NCBI GenBank assembly: GCA_015231345.1 | Contig: JADGBV010000005.1 | Coordinates: forward strand, 1 to 34,153 | DNA from: Planctomycetota bacterium | Lineage (GTDB): Bacteria; Planctomycetota; JADGBV01 | DNA: 34,153 bases | Direction of reading: 5' to 3' | In this document: positions 1-8,807 of the stretch, one piece after another | Position numbering within the stretch: the stretch's first letter is position 1 | Layout of the letters: the number at the start of each line of letters is the position of its first letter | The notes under the pieces: model-generated | What the model was told of the DNA's origin: nothing | The model's database searches: none | Seen by the model: only the letters and a program-made list of their open reading frames with translations | Made by a program: the position numbers and the translations under genes

Positions 1-219
1 TTTAGGGTTAGGAGAAGTAAACCCAGCACCATTACTTTCCTTCATGACCCTTTGTACGGAAACAAGGCTAAACCCAGTAGCTTGAGCAGCTAGAGCACTG
101 GCGCTGTTTGAAGATATTGCCTCGTCACTTTTGGATTTCTTTAATTGCTCGAAGTAACTCTTGCAGTTAACGATAACTTCCTTTACAGGAACTGTGAGTG
201 CTTTTCCTTTGCCAGCCAT
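1..219 (-). CDS. N-terminal part of a probable transposase (runs off the left edge)
   Basis: Edge ORF not in the supplied track. Reverse-strand translation from ATG at 219: MAGKGKALTVPVKEVIVNCKSYFEQLKKSKSDEAISSNSASALAAQATGFSLVSVQRVMKESNGAGFTSPNPK, open to base 1. It lies just outside the point where the GH2 gene loses its frame. Basic, HTH-like N-terminus; family assignment (IS630/Tc1-like) is inference. Confidence 0.45.
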   Translation of the reverse strand, partial: MAGKGKALTVPVKEVIVNCKSYFEQLKKSKSDEAISSNSASALAAQATGFSLVSVQRVMKESNGAGFTSPNPK

Positions 220-275
220 TGATGATAATCAAAAATACAATCATTATACATTCTATTTAACCGGGTCAAGCCATA
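1..275. mobile_element. Right end of an insertion element interrupting the GH2 gene; boundary probably at the TA at 274-275
   Basis: GH2 homology runs to ...ENEILVSV and then becomes LWLDPVK-stop instead of the expected VWDPTD-type continuation. The junction has a TA dinucleotide (ccaTAgcac), the usual IS630/Tc1 target. Confidence 0.45.
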
Positions 276-804
276 GCACAGAGACAAGGATCTCATTTTC
301 TCCCTCGACAAGCAGCTCTGTGATATCAAAAGAAAAGGCATCGTAGCCACCTTTATGGGAGCCGGCTTCTTTTCCATTAATCCATACCTTGGACTCATAG
401 TCCACACCTCCAAAGTGCAGAATCACTTTTTTTCCATTGAGATTCGCCGGGGATTTAAAATGACGTGAATACCACAATTTATCTTTAGGTGTAAATATTT
501 TTCTCACTCCTGATAAAGCAGATTCGATGGGGTAAGGGACTAATATTTTAGCGGAAAAATCTCCTGATTTATTAGCTGTGGAAGCCGTCATAGAATAACT
601 CCATAAGCCATTTAGGTTTATCCATTGATCCCGCACTAGTTGGGGACGAGGGTATTCTGGCAGTGGATTTGATGCGCTAACATCCTCTGCCCACTTTGTC
701 ATGATTCGCCCTTTGACTGGTTGCCACTCACATAAAGCGCTGGAGCCAAAACAAAGGAGCGTAAGGCATACGCTTATCAATAAATGTCGTTTCTGTAAAT
801 TCAT
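253..804 (-). pseudogene. Truncated GH2 (beta-galactosidase/beta-glucuronidase-like) protein, sugar-binding domain only
   Basis: Signal peptide, then PLPEYPRPQLVRDQWINLNGLWSYS...LWYSRHFKSPANLNGKKVILHFGGVDYESKVWINGKEAGSHKGGYDAFSFDITELL, typical of the GH2 sugar-binding domain. Stops after 183 aa with no immunoglobulin-like or TIM-barrel domain. Confidence 0.85.
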
Positions 805-830
805 AATTCCTTCCCTTTTATATACCTTTC

Positions 831-2588
831 CTATTTACGGGTGACCTTGACATAAATTGCACTGCCAAGCACCTTGCCATGTTCATCAAAGAACCTTGTT
901 TCTAACTTCGTCTGACCTTTCTTTAGACGCACCGTGAATTGAGCATGGGTATCTTCAGCGTTTATGGCCACGGCCTTCTCAAAGTCAGCAACTTTCAAGC
1001 TTGCCTTTGCGATGGGCCTTGCTGTTTTAGGTTTATTCGGTGCCCAAGCTTCTACTAGAGTCTTTTGCGATTCTTCAGGCCAGCGCCTTAGCTCTATTTC
1101 ATACTCGCCTTCTCGCTCAACTTGAATATGCCAAAAACCTTTGGCTTTGGCTTGGCCTAAATTACCTGCGTGATCACAATAGTCACCTATCCAATCGTTA
1201 GAGTATAGATTTAATGGATTCTGATATTCTGAACCAATAATGATATAGCGAGGATCGTGCCATGCTTTGGCAGTTCCTTTATACCAAAGATCGTAATGAG
1301 AACTTAACTCTTTAACCACTTCTGGAAATTGATCATATACATTCTGATCCTGATGAGGGTCAAGGCTAATGTCGTAAAGTTCATTTCCTCCCTTATGTCT
1401 CATTAGTCGCCACTTATCTTTCATTACCAATGCGTGGCTCCATTTCTTGGCATTATTAAATGCTTGGATAACGGATATTCTTTCTTCTAATGATTCCTTC
1501 TTGCCTTTGAGGAGTTCGGCAAAACTTCTGCCATCATGTTGATTTTTTTTATCTTTTAAACCACATAACTCAACCAATGTCGGTAAGATATCTTGAACGA
1601 TCGTAAGATCGGAAATATCTTTGCCATGAGAAAGTTGACCATCGATCCAACGCACAAATAAGTGAACACGATGCCCTCCTTCATAGATTGAGCCTTTATG
1701 GGATTTCATACCCGCATTGTATAATTTCGCAGCTTTAACACTTTGACTGCCATTATCTGAAAGGAAAAGAAGAATTGTATTATCCCGTAAATCCTTTTCT
1801 TTTAAAAAGTTCTCAAGACGCCCCATATTCTCATCAATATTGCTAATCATTCCGTAAAACTCAGCATGCGCCAACAGACCTTTATGCTTTTTGCCTTTAT
1901 ACGGGTCTGAAAATTTCTTAGGGCAAACATTAGGGTAGTGAGGGGTATTTGTGGGCAAATAGACAAAGAAAGGCTTGCCCTGATCCTTACATGAACTCAT
2001 CCATTTCATGGCTTCATCAAAAAATATATCCGTGCAGTAGCCTTCATACTTTTCATCGACCCCATTATGCATTAACATGGGGTTAAAATAAGTATTCCCC
2101 CAATAATCTGCCAATGAAGTAATCCCCCAAGCTCTAAAGGAAAGAACCTCTTGGAAGCCCCTAAAACGTGGTTGATGAGGGTAGCTATCGCCTAGATGCC
2201 ATTTACCAAAAAGACCCGTCGCATAGCCTGATTCGGCAAAGTACTGAGGCATTATTTTCACTTCTCGGTTCATCATGGATAGACCTTGGCATACATGCGT
2301 GGCCCCATTACGCATGGGGTCCAAGCCAGTCATAAGTGAGCCACGTGTTGGTGTGCATTTTGGAGACACATGAAAATCCGTAAAGCGCACGGATTGAGCG
2401 TGTATTTTATCCATTTCTGGGGTTTTAAGAATGGGGTTTCCATGGGCAGACATATCGCCATAGCCTTGGTCATCAGTCATGATAACGATCACATTTGGGC
2501 CTTGTACTGGTGAATCAGCCCATAGCTTTGCTCCAAGTAAAGCTAGAAGCAAAATGAATATAAGTGGATATTTTAGCAGATGACACAT
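831..2588 (-). CDS. Secreted type I (formylglycine-dependent) sulfatase
   Basis: Signal peptide; PNVIVIMTDDQGYGDMSAHGNP; CTPTRGSLMTG matches the CxPxR formylglycine motif; GKWHLGD; FLSDNGSQ. Confidence 0.95.
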   Translation of the reverse strand: MCHLLKYPLIFILLLALLGAKLWADSPVQGPNVIVIMTDDQGYGDMSAHGNPILKTPEMDKIHAQSVRFTDFHVSPKCTPTRGSLMTGLDPMRNGATHVCQGLSMMNREVKIMPQYFAESGYATGLFGKWHLGDSYPHQPRFRGFQEVLSFRAWGITSLADYWGNTYFNPMLMHNGVDEKYEGYCTDIFFDEAMKWMSSCKDQGKPFFVYLPTNTPHYPNVCPKKFSDPYKGKKHKGLLAHAEFYGMISNIDENMGRLENFLKEKDLRDNTILLFLSDNGSQSVKAAKLYNAGMKSHKGSIYEGGHRVHLFVRWIDGQLSHGKDISDLTIVQDILPTLVELCGLKDKKNQHDGRSFAELLKGKKESLEERISVIQAFNNAKKWSHALVMKDKWRLMRHKGGNELYDISLDPHQDQNVYDQFPEVVKELSSHYDLWYKGTAKAWHDPRYIIIGSEYQNPLNLYSNDWIGDYCDHAGNLGQAKAKGFWHIQVEREGEYEIELRRWPEESQKTLVEAWAPNKPKTARPIAKASLKVADFEKAVAINAEDTHAQFTVRLKKGQTKLETRFFDEHGKVLGSAIYVKVTRK

Positions 2589-2628
2589 AAGCTTCTTCTA
2601 TTCTCTTAAAATATATTGTTCATTTCCA

Positions 2629-2658
2629 CACTTATTCGTCGGCAGAGCAAAACCTGCC
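2629..2658 (-). promoter_or_regulatory. Bipartite promoter-like motif upstream of the sulfatase: GGCAGGTTT-N14-ATAAGTG
   Basis: Minus strand reads GGCAGGTTT TGCTCTGCCGACGA ATAAGTG. Same two boxes and same 14-nt spacer as at 4562-4591 upstream of the sigma factor. Confidence 0.5.
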
Positions 2659-2690
2659 AAAAAAAATATTTCTTTTATTGAAAGGAATGA

Positions 2691-4046
2691 TTATTCACCT
2701 TCACCATGCAAAATAAGCTGGGGGCCAATAAAGGTTGGGTGTGCGCTGCTGGCAAAACCATGAACGAGACTACCCCCTGAGGTATCACAGACCAATAAGA
2801 AAGTAATCAGTCCACTGCTGTCTTGCTGGAGGACATCCAATAAAGCGCTGTTCTTTATGCTTATATTCTTCTGCAACTCATTTTGCGCTAGATCAAAACT
2901 GGCAATCATTTGAGCCATGGATTCTGCAGGCGCTTCATCCCACTTCAGGTCCTTTTTAAAACGTGTCTCTTGGCTTTCATTGATAACATAAAGACTGAAA
3001 GTGCTATAGCGAGGCATATTTTCACTTGAACCGAGGCGCGTTGGCACAGCATTTAATTGAAGTTCTGCTTGGCGAACTTGAGAGAAGTCTACGCCCTCTA
3101 AGTTAAATGAAAAATATGATTTTCGATCAAGCGCTTTATTTTGCTCTTGATGCTTCACCATTAAATAGCGAGCATCCAAACGAGAGCGGCGTTCGTCATT
3201 TGCGACAATTGAAACCTCCATACCTTCAGAAGAAAGCACATTCGCATTATTATAGCCGAATTGACCTGTCTCATTTATAATCCCCCTCACCTTTCCTATG
3301 CCACTCGTTGAGATAGCAGTGCTTTGTTGGTCGACTAGGTAGAGAAATTCACCGGAATGGTGATGCACAGAAATTTTCCCTTCATTTACGCCGAAATGTG
3401 ATTCTTGCTTCATAGGGTCCACATGCACACTGAAAGCGGTTCCGTGATCAATGGCGTAACCAAAAGGAGTCTCGAGGCGAAAACCCTTAGCTCCCTTTGG
3501 GATATCTACGCGAACAAAGCCACGTGAAACCTCAATATTCATACCATTATTCAATGTCACAAAAGATGGCCCCCGCATGAGCAAGTGGACACCAGAATTG
3601 AACTGCAATGTGGCAATTCCTGCACTGAGCTTTAAATCCCCCGGAGATAAATGTGCACCGGGGTACATGCCTAGCTCATCTTCCCATACGGCTGAGTCGC
3701 TTTTCACCAGTATGGCAATCCCTTTTTGGTTGCTCTGGAAATAGTATAATGAGAAAGAAAGAAGTAGGCAAGCTGCAACTGCCATGGCATACTTTAAGTA
3801 ATGATTCCTCGCCATGGCTTTACGCCTAGGCTTTTCTTTCTCTTCTTCTGAGTAGGCGGATAGTTCATTTAGGCCTGTATCCAGCATGGCTAGTTGGATA
3901 TGACGCTTACGCAATGATTCGTCTTCTTCCAATGCTAGCTCCAAAGCTTCCATTTCTTCATCTGAGAGTTCACCCAGAAAGAAACGATGTTGAAGTTGGC
4001 GAAAGTCATCCATCAGCTGGGCAGCTCCACTTTGCCCCGAATGCAT
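2691..4046 (-). CDS. FecR-domain membrane protein (putative anti-sigma/sigma regulator)
   Basis: N-terminal helical segment, one TM (YAMAVAACLLLSFSLYYF), then FecR-like GAHLSPGDLKLSAGIATLQFNSGVHLLMRGPSFVTL...GFRLETPFGYAIDHGTAFSVHV. Likely start is the ATG at 4013, overlapping the sigma stop as TGATG. Confidence 0.85.
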   Translation of the reverse strand: MHSGQSGAAQLMDDFRQLQHRFFLGELSDEEMEALELALEEDESLRKRHIQLAMLDTGLNELSAYSEEEKEKPRRKAMARNHYLKYAMAVAACLLLSFSLYYFQSNQKGIAILVKSDSAVWEDELGMYPGAHLSPGDLKLSAGIATLQFNSGVHLLMRGPSFVTLNNGMNIEVSRGFVRVDIPKGAKGFRLETPFGYAIDHGTAFSVHVDPMKQESHFGVNEGKISVHHHSGEFLYLVDQQSTAISTSGIGKVRGIINETGQFGYNNANVLSSEGMEVSIVANDERRSRLDARYLMVKHQEQNKALDRKSYFSFNLEGVDFSQVRQAELQLNAVPTRLGSSENMPRYSTFSLYVINESQETRFKKDLKWDEAPAESMAQMIASFDLAQNELQKNISIKNSALLDVLQQDSSGLITFLLVCDTSGGSLVHGFASSAHPTFIGPQLILHGEGE

Positions 4047-4564
4047 AGAGCTAGTGATTCTCGAAGGCGTCCCATTTTCTTATAAAGGGCGTTTTCGGTT
4101 TTCTGGAGTATTTTTGCAATATGCTTGATCCCTCCTCTATTCCGGTAAGGGGCAAAAACAAGCTCCTTATCTTTAGGAGAAAAGTCTTCTAGGCATTGCT
4201 CTAAAGCATCGCGGTGTTCGCTCATGCCCTGGTCAGATATCATAGTAGCCTCATCAGCTAGAAGGTCCAAGAGCTTAGAACCAAAAACTTTCTTATGGGA
4301 TTTGAGTTTCTGTAAGTAATTCATGCTTTTAAAGCGAACAATAACCTTTCCCCATGGCAAAAAACCATCTTCAGAATGAAGCTGATCTAGCTTTTCCCAC
4401 ATAACCAAGCTAGATTCTTGCAAGACATCGTCAACACTGGACCAATCTGGCAGCAGACTTCGGGCAAAGGCCCTTAAAGCATTTTCATGTTTGAGAAATA
4501 GCTTTAAGAAGTCTCCTTCTTTGTATTCATCTTGGGATTCATTTTTCACCCGGTTCATACCCAC
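4013..4564 (-). CDS. ECF-type RNA polymerase sigma factor
   Basis: Sigma region 2-like ALRAFARSLLPDWSSVDDVLQESSLVMWEKLDQ and region 4-like HIAKILQKTENALYKKMGRLRESLALCIRG; directly upstream of FecR. Confidence 0.88.
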   Translation of the reverse strand: MGMNRVKNESQDEYKEGDFLKLFLKHENALRAFARSLLPDWSSVDDVLQESSLVMWEKLDQLHSEDGFLPWGKVIVRFKSMNYLQKLKSHKKVFGSKLLDLLADEATMISDQGMSEHRDALEQCLEDFSPKDKELVFAPYRNRGGIKHIAKILQKTENALYKKMGRLRESLALCIRGKVELPS

Positions 4565-4591
4565 TTATCTGAGAAGGGTGGCAAACCTGCC
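4562..4591 (-). promoter_or_regulatory. Second copy of the bipartite motif at the 5' end of the sigma gene: GGCAGGTTT-N14-ATAAGTG
   Basis: Minus strand reads GGCAGGTTT GCCACCCTTCTCAG ATAAGTG. This copy also contains the dyad TGGCA-GGTT-TGCCA. Confidence 0.5.
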
Positions 4592-4701
4592 ATAATATTT
4601 CCAATCTTAGCAAAATCGGAATATAATCAATTGAAAAATGATGATTAAATGGGGAGTGTGGTAACATGACTCTAAGAAAATTTCCAATAAAAGTCATATC
4701 C

Positions 4702-7065
4702 ATGAAATTCAATTTAAGCTTATGGACCCTCCCCTTACTTCTTCTGGGCGTTATCCCCAATTATGGAGAGCAAAAAGTCCAGAGTTTGGCCGTAATATCG
4801 AGTCCGAATCAGCAATTAAAGGCTAGGCTCTACATCAATCATAAAGACCGAGTTTGCTATACCCTCAATATCGATGGCAATATAATTATAGAAGAAAGCC
4901 CTATAGGTCTCACTGTTGATAATATCGATTTGGGAATAGGCAGTCGCCTAGAAAAAATAAAAGAAGAGATCATACATGAGTCATATGCCAAATCCAAAAA
5001 TACTTCAGGGACAAAAAACCATTGCTTAGAGGCAACTATTAAGTTCATTCACAAAAAAAGTCAGCAAGAATGGATACTCACTTGCCGCGCTTACAACGAC
5101 GGTTTTGCTTACCGCTACGACATCCCTGGAAAAAATGAACGATTGCTAAACGAAGAAAGAAGTTCTTGGAGTCTCCCAGAGAAGACAACTCTATGGACTA
5201 CCATAGATGGCAAAGAGGATAAGGGAGGCATTCAAAAGTTTCAGGCAAGCAAAAGCTCCTTATTGACTGATCATAAAGAAGCAATTCTAAGCCTGCCAGT
5301 CTTGCTCAAATACCCAAATGGTCGCTATGCCGCCATCAATGAAGTGGGAGTGATTGATTACAGCGGAGCATCACTGCTACCCAATAAACCCAGAAATCTG
5401 CAATGCATTTTCACAGAAGACAAACAAGGCTGGCACTTAAACGGAAATATTCGCTCACCTTGGCGAATCACCATGATAGGCCCCGACCTCAATTCTCTCA
5501 TCAATTGTGATATGAATAGGCGTTTAAGTGAAATGCCCGATGATGAATTTTTCCCCAATGGATGCAATAGCGATTGGATTCAGCCTGGCCGGGCCTATTC
5601 AAACCATTTATCTTCGGGAGAGGCTGGACTTGTTTGGCTGGATCAAAAAAACATAATCGATGAAATCGCCGAAATGAAATTTGAGTACTATTTAGTTTCC
5701 GCAGGTTGGGAAGACCCAGCCTTTGGTTGGCGTGAAAAAGGAGAGAACCCGTGGCTGAAGATTAAAGAATTATGCCATTATGCCAAAACAAAAGGCGTGG
5801 GCATTTGGTTAAGCAAAAGTCGCTTTCATAATGCTCATATCCATGGATTGGAGTCTGAAAATTTCAGAGAGACCTTTTTCCGCCATTGCCAATCATCAGG
5901 TGTAAGTGGCATACATATCGATAGCATAAAGCGGAATGGGCATGAAACCCAAGACTTTATTTTGGATTGTCTGCTTATGGGGGCTAAGTATAAAATCATG
6001 GTCAGTTTTGCTAATGCAGGGTCCTTAAGTGGTCTCTCCAAAACTTGGCCTCATCTTATGAACTGGGGAGGGGTTAGGCACCCAATGCATAATGAGAATA
6101 CAAATCGACCAGTACACCAATACGCTCTTTCACCCTTCACTAGGTGCTTAACTGAAAGAACTGACTATGCGCCTTTACTGATGCAAAGGGCAAATTCTCG
6201 AGGAGCAACCTTGCCCTTACAAATGGCAAACTCTATCATCATGACATCACCATTAATGACTATGGCAGGTGATACAAAGAACTCTTTAGATAGTTCACTC
6301 ACTCCATTTCTCAATGAACTTCCAGTTGTTTGGGACAAAACATTAGTTTTGCCCGGAAACCAAATAGGGGAACTGGTCGCAATGGCAAAGCAAAAAGGTG
6401 ACGATTGGTATGTCGCACTCATTAATGGTGAGATGAAAACTAAGACCTATCAATTGGACTTATCATTTCTATCATCGAAACAATATGAGGCGACATATTA
6501 CCAAGACCCGAAAGAGCTGCCTAATGTTGTGTATGGTGGAGCAGACCCATATCATGTCGTCGTGGATGTGGATGGGTGGGATAAGTTAATCCTGGGAGCA
6601 AAAGGGCTGAATCAGAAAAGTGATATCTTTCATCTCGTATGGGCAGATGGGAAACTCATACGCAAAGATGGAAAATTCCAACACCTGTCTGATTTAGAGC
6701 CCAAAATAATCACCGGAGAAGCAGACATAATTCTTAGTAAGACGAAAAAAGACGGAAGGGCGGAGGCTCCCATTGGCAGAAAAAACTACAGTAACTATAC
6801 TCGATTTACAGGCAATCATCTGGTTGAATATCAACTCAAACAGGAGTTCGTAAGATTTGAGACTTATATTGGCATGCCAAATTATCGTCAAAGGAATTAC
6901 GGTTCAGCTCAATATCACATAGGCCCAAACTCTCTTGCTGAATTTTCACTCAATACAAACCCGGAAATTGTCGTTAGAAAAGATCGAGTCAATCAGCATG
7001 ACCAAATAAAAATTAAGATGCTTCCCGGAGGAGGTTTTGTTGGTATATTTAATGTTTTAAGATGA
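4702..7065 (+). CDS. GH97-like glycoside hydrolase (SusB/alpha-glucosidase clan) with a long C-terminal extension
   Basis: SPNQQLKARLYINHKDRVCYTLNIDGNIIIEESPIGLTVDN; YAKTKGVGIWLSKSRF; GVSGIHIDSIKRNGHE; YKIMVSFANAGSLSGLSKTWPHLMNWGGVR; LPVVWDKTLVLPGNQIGELVAMAKQKGDDWYVALINGE match the GH97 layout. The second Met (4702) begins a good signal peptide, so it is preferred over 4666. Confidence 0.82.
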   Translation: MKFNLSLWTLPLLLLGVIPNYGEQKVQSLAVISSPNQQLKARLYINHKDRVCYTLNIDGNIIIEESPIGLTVDNIDLGIGSRLEKIKEEIIHESYAKSKNTSGTKNHCLEATIKFIHKKSQQEWILTCRAYNDGFAYRYDIPGKNERLLNEERSSWSLPEKTTLWTTIDGKEDKGGIQKFQASKSSLLTDHKEAILSLPVLLKYPNGRYAAINEVGVIDYSGASLLPNKPRNLQCIFTEDKQGWHLNGNIRSPWRITMIGPDLNSLINCDMNRRLSEMPDDEFFPNGCNSDWIQPGRAYSNHLSSGEAGLVWLDQKNIIDEIAEMKFEYYLVSAGWEDPAFGWREKGENPWLKIKELCHYAKTKGVGIWLSKSRFHNAHIHGLESENFRETFFRHCQSSGVSGIHIDSIKRNGHETQDFILDCLLMGAKYKIMVSFANAGSLSGLSKTWPHLMNWGGVRHPMHNENTNRPVHQYALSPFTRCLTERTDYAPLLMQRANSRGATLPLQMANSIIMTSPLMTMAGDTKNSLDSSLTPFLNELPVVWDKTLVLPGNQIGELVAMAKQKGDDWYVALINGEMKTKTYQLDLSFLSSKQYEATYYQDPKELPNVVYGGADPYHVVVDVDGWDKLILGAKGLNQKSDIFHLVWADGKLIRKDGKFQHLSDLEPKIITGEADIILSKTKKDGRAEAPIGRKNYSNYTRFTGNHLVEYQLKQEFVRFETYIGMPNYRQRNYGSAQYHIGPNSLAEFSLNTNPEIVVRKDRVNQHDQIKIKMLPGGGFVGIFNVLR

Positions 7066-7073
7066 AGAAGTAT

Positions 7074-8807
7074 CTACTTTTTCCAGTTAATTTTTATCCT
7101 TCTCAGCACAGGTTCACTTTGATATACCCACATATGATCTTTATCCTCTATATTGAATACGGAATAATATAAGTTCCGACCTTCCGGAGCCTGCTTGATA
7201 ATTTCACCTGAATCAGAATCATGCATCGTTAAGAAATTATGCGCACCTAATTTATACATGCCTATAATGATATCATCTTTTTGATCTAAGGAAATCCTGA
7301 GGTCGTGTCTTGATGGAAATTCCCACTTCATATCTCCAAGCTCACCACCCGCTTGGTAAGCCTTTTGCATGTCTTGCTTTGACATAAATCGCGTAGCACC
7401 TAGGATGCATGCATCCTCACCTAATTTTAGTGGTGAGACTTCTTCAGCAAAGGAATGATTCTCTGGAAACTTATGAACTTGAAGGCTTGATAGATTCACT
7501 TGATAGGAGTAAGCGTCAATTATTTCTTTTCTTGCTAGGAGGTCGCCATGATAATAACTTAAACCTGAGATTTGATCATCTAGCGCTATATACCTGTCGA
7601 TGTAGCCCGAAGCAATATTGATACGGATTAACGATGGCGAACGATCTCGAAAAGCAAACCATATGCCCCCTAAACGATCATGCACAATTTCCGAAGCTCT
7701 AGGAAGGCCTATTATATCATATTCCTCTAAGACGTCATAAGCTTCTTTTCCTAATTGCACAGGAGTTCTCGGAACTAAAACTCTTTCTGAGGTTCGAATA
7801 TCTGGAGGAATCACATCAGGGAGTCTATATCTCTCAGGTGCACGATCTCCTCTAATATCAGCTCGATCTCCAGCATTGAGAATTTCCTGGCCGTATCGAT
7901 TACCATAGGCAACTCTTCCTTCAACAACTTCTAGGAATGAAGATTCTCCAAGGCCAGACTCTGACGAAACACCAAAAACAAAGTAAGTACCAAGCACTTG
8001 AGCTTTTGTTCCCTTGGGAGAGTGCAAAGCCCAATCACCTTGGCCTTTCTCGACTTGAGCAGAGACATCACCTGACATGAGCAGCCAGCCTTCTGGGATT
8101 TTTCTGATCTTGGATTTCTTAATTGCTGTTATGGTTGCACGAGGGGTTCTTAAATGCGCTCCCGATAGTAAAGTATATTCCACTTCATTTCTTAGATCAT
8201 CAATACTTTCAAGCACCTTACTCTCTGGTATCACAGAGCTTTCCACAATTGCAACTTGATTTACTGCTGCTTTCTGTGGGGCCTTAAATAAATATAACGC
8301 AACGCATACAGTAGCTAAAGCGGCAGCACTTATGGCATAACTTATATACGAATGACGTTTTTGTTTATCGATGTCTAAACAGCGCTTGAGTGCAGCGCCA
8401 ATTCTCTTTCTTTTCTTCTCAGGTACGGCTAACTCTTCACTCGATTCTTTGAGTTGATTTAACTCAACCATTCGGAATGCACCTGAAGGCCGCTGAACCT
8501 CACTATCAAGATCTTTAAAGCCATCTGCATCGAGCTCACCAGTCAGGTAAGAACAGATCAAGTCATCACGCTTTTCATGCCGAGTATGATCAGCCAAATC
8601 ATTCTTAAATTCAGGAATTTTCTCTAATGCAGCACCTGAGCGAGAGAAATGAGTATACAACTTTTTATCTAGACTCATTCTCTCTGCAAAGCGATGAGCG
8701 ACTTCTTGATTCTTTTCTAAAAGGCCATTAAGTTCCCTAAACTCTTCAGGGCTTATGTTTTTATCAAACCACTTATCGAGAAGTTGCTCTACTAGCTCAT
8801 TATTCAC
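7074..8807 (-). CDS. FecR-domain protein with a duplicated N-terminal anti-sigma-like segment and an extra C-terminal domain
   Basis: TM (YISYAISAAALATVCVALYLF), then GAHLRTPRATITAIKKSKIRKIPEGWLLMSGDVSAQVEKGQGDWALHSPKGTKAQVLGTYFVFGV...SFLEVVEGRVAYGNRYGQEILNAGDRADI. GTGA overlap with the upstream sigma gene. Confidence 0.8.
   Translation of the reverse strand: MNNELVEQLLDKWFDKNISPEEFRELNGLLEKNQEVAHRFAERMSLDKKLYTHFSRSGAALEKIPEFKNDLADHTRHEKRDDLICSYLTGELDADGFKDLDSEVQRPSGAFRMVELNQLKESSEELAVPEKKRKRIGAALKRCLDIDKQKRHSYISYAISAAALATVCVALYLFKAPQKAAVNQVAIVESSVIPESKVLESIDDLRNEVEYTLLSGAHLRTPRATITAIKKSKIRKIPEGWLLMSGDVSAQVEKGQGDWALHSPKGTKAQVLGTYFVFGVSSESGLGESSFLEVVEGRVAYGNRYGQEILNAGDRADIRGDRAPERYRLPDVIPPDIRTSERVLVPRTPVQLGKEAYDVLEEYDIIGLPRASEIVHDRLGGIWFAFRDRSPSLIRINIASGYIDRYIALDDQISGLSYYHGDLLARKEIIDAYSYQVNLSSLQVHKFPENHSFAEEVSPLKLGEDACILGATRFMSKQDMQKAYQAGGELGDMKWEFPSRHDLRISLDQKDDIIIGMYKLGAHNFLTMHDSDSGEIIKQAPEGRNLYYSVFNIEDKDHMWVYQSEPVLRRIKINWKK

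Noticed and set aside
2641-2668. GGCAG-agcaaaac-CTGCC plus A-run as a plus-strand terminator
   Set aside because: No plus-strand gene ends here and the T-run is on the wrong side for minus-strand transcription; better explained as part of the shared promoter-like motif.
4539-4760. 73-aa minus-strand ORF upstream of the sigma gene
   Set aside because: Spans the divergent promoter region and the GH97 start; no family features.
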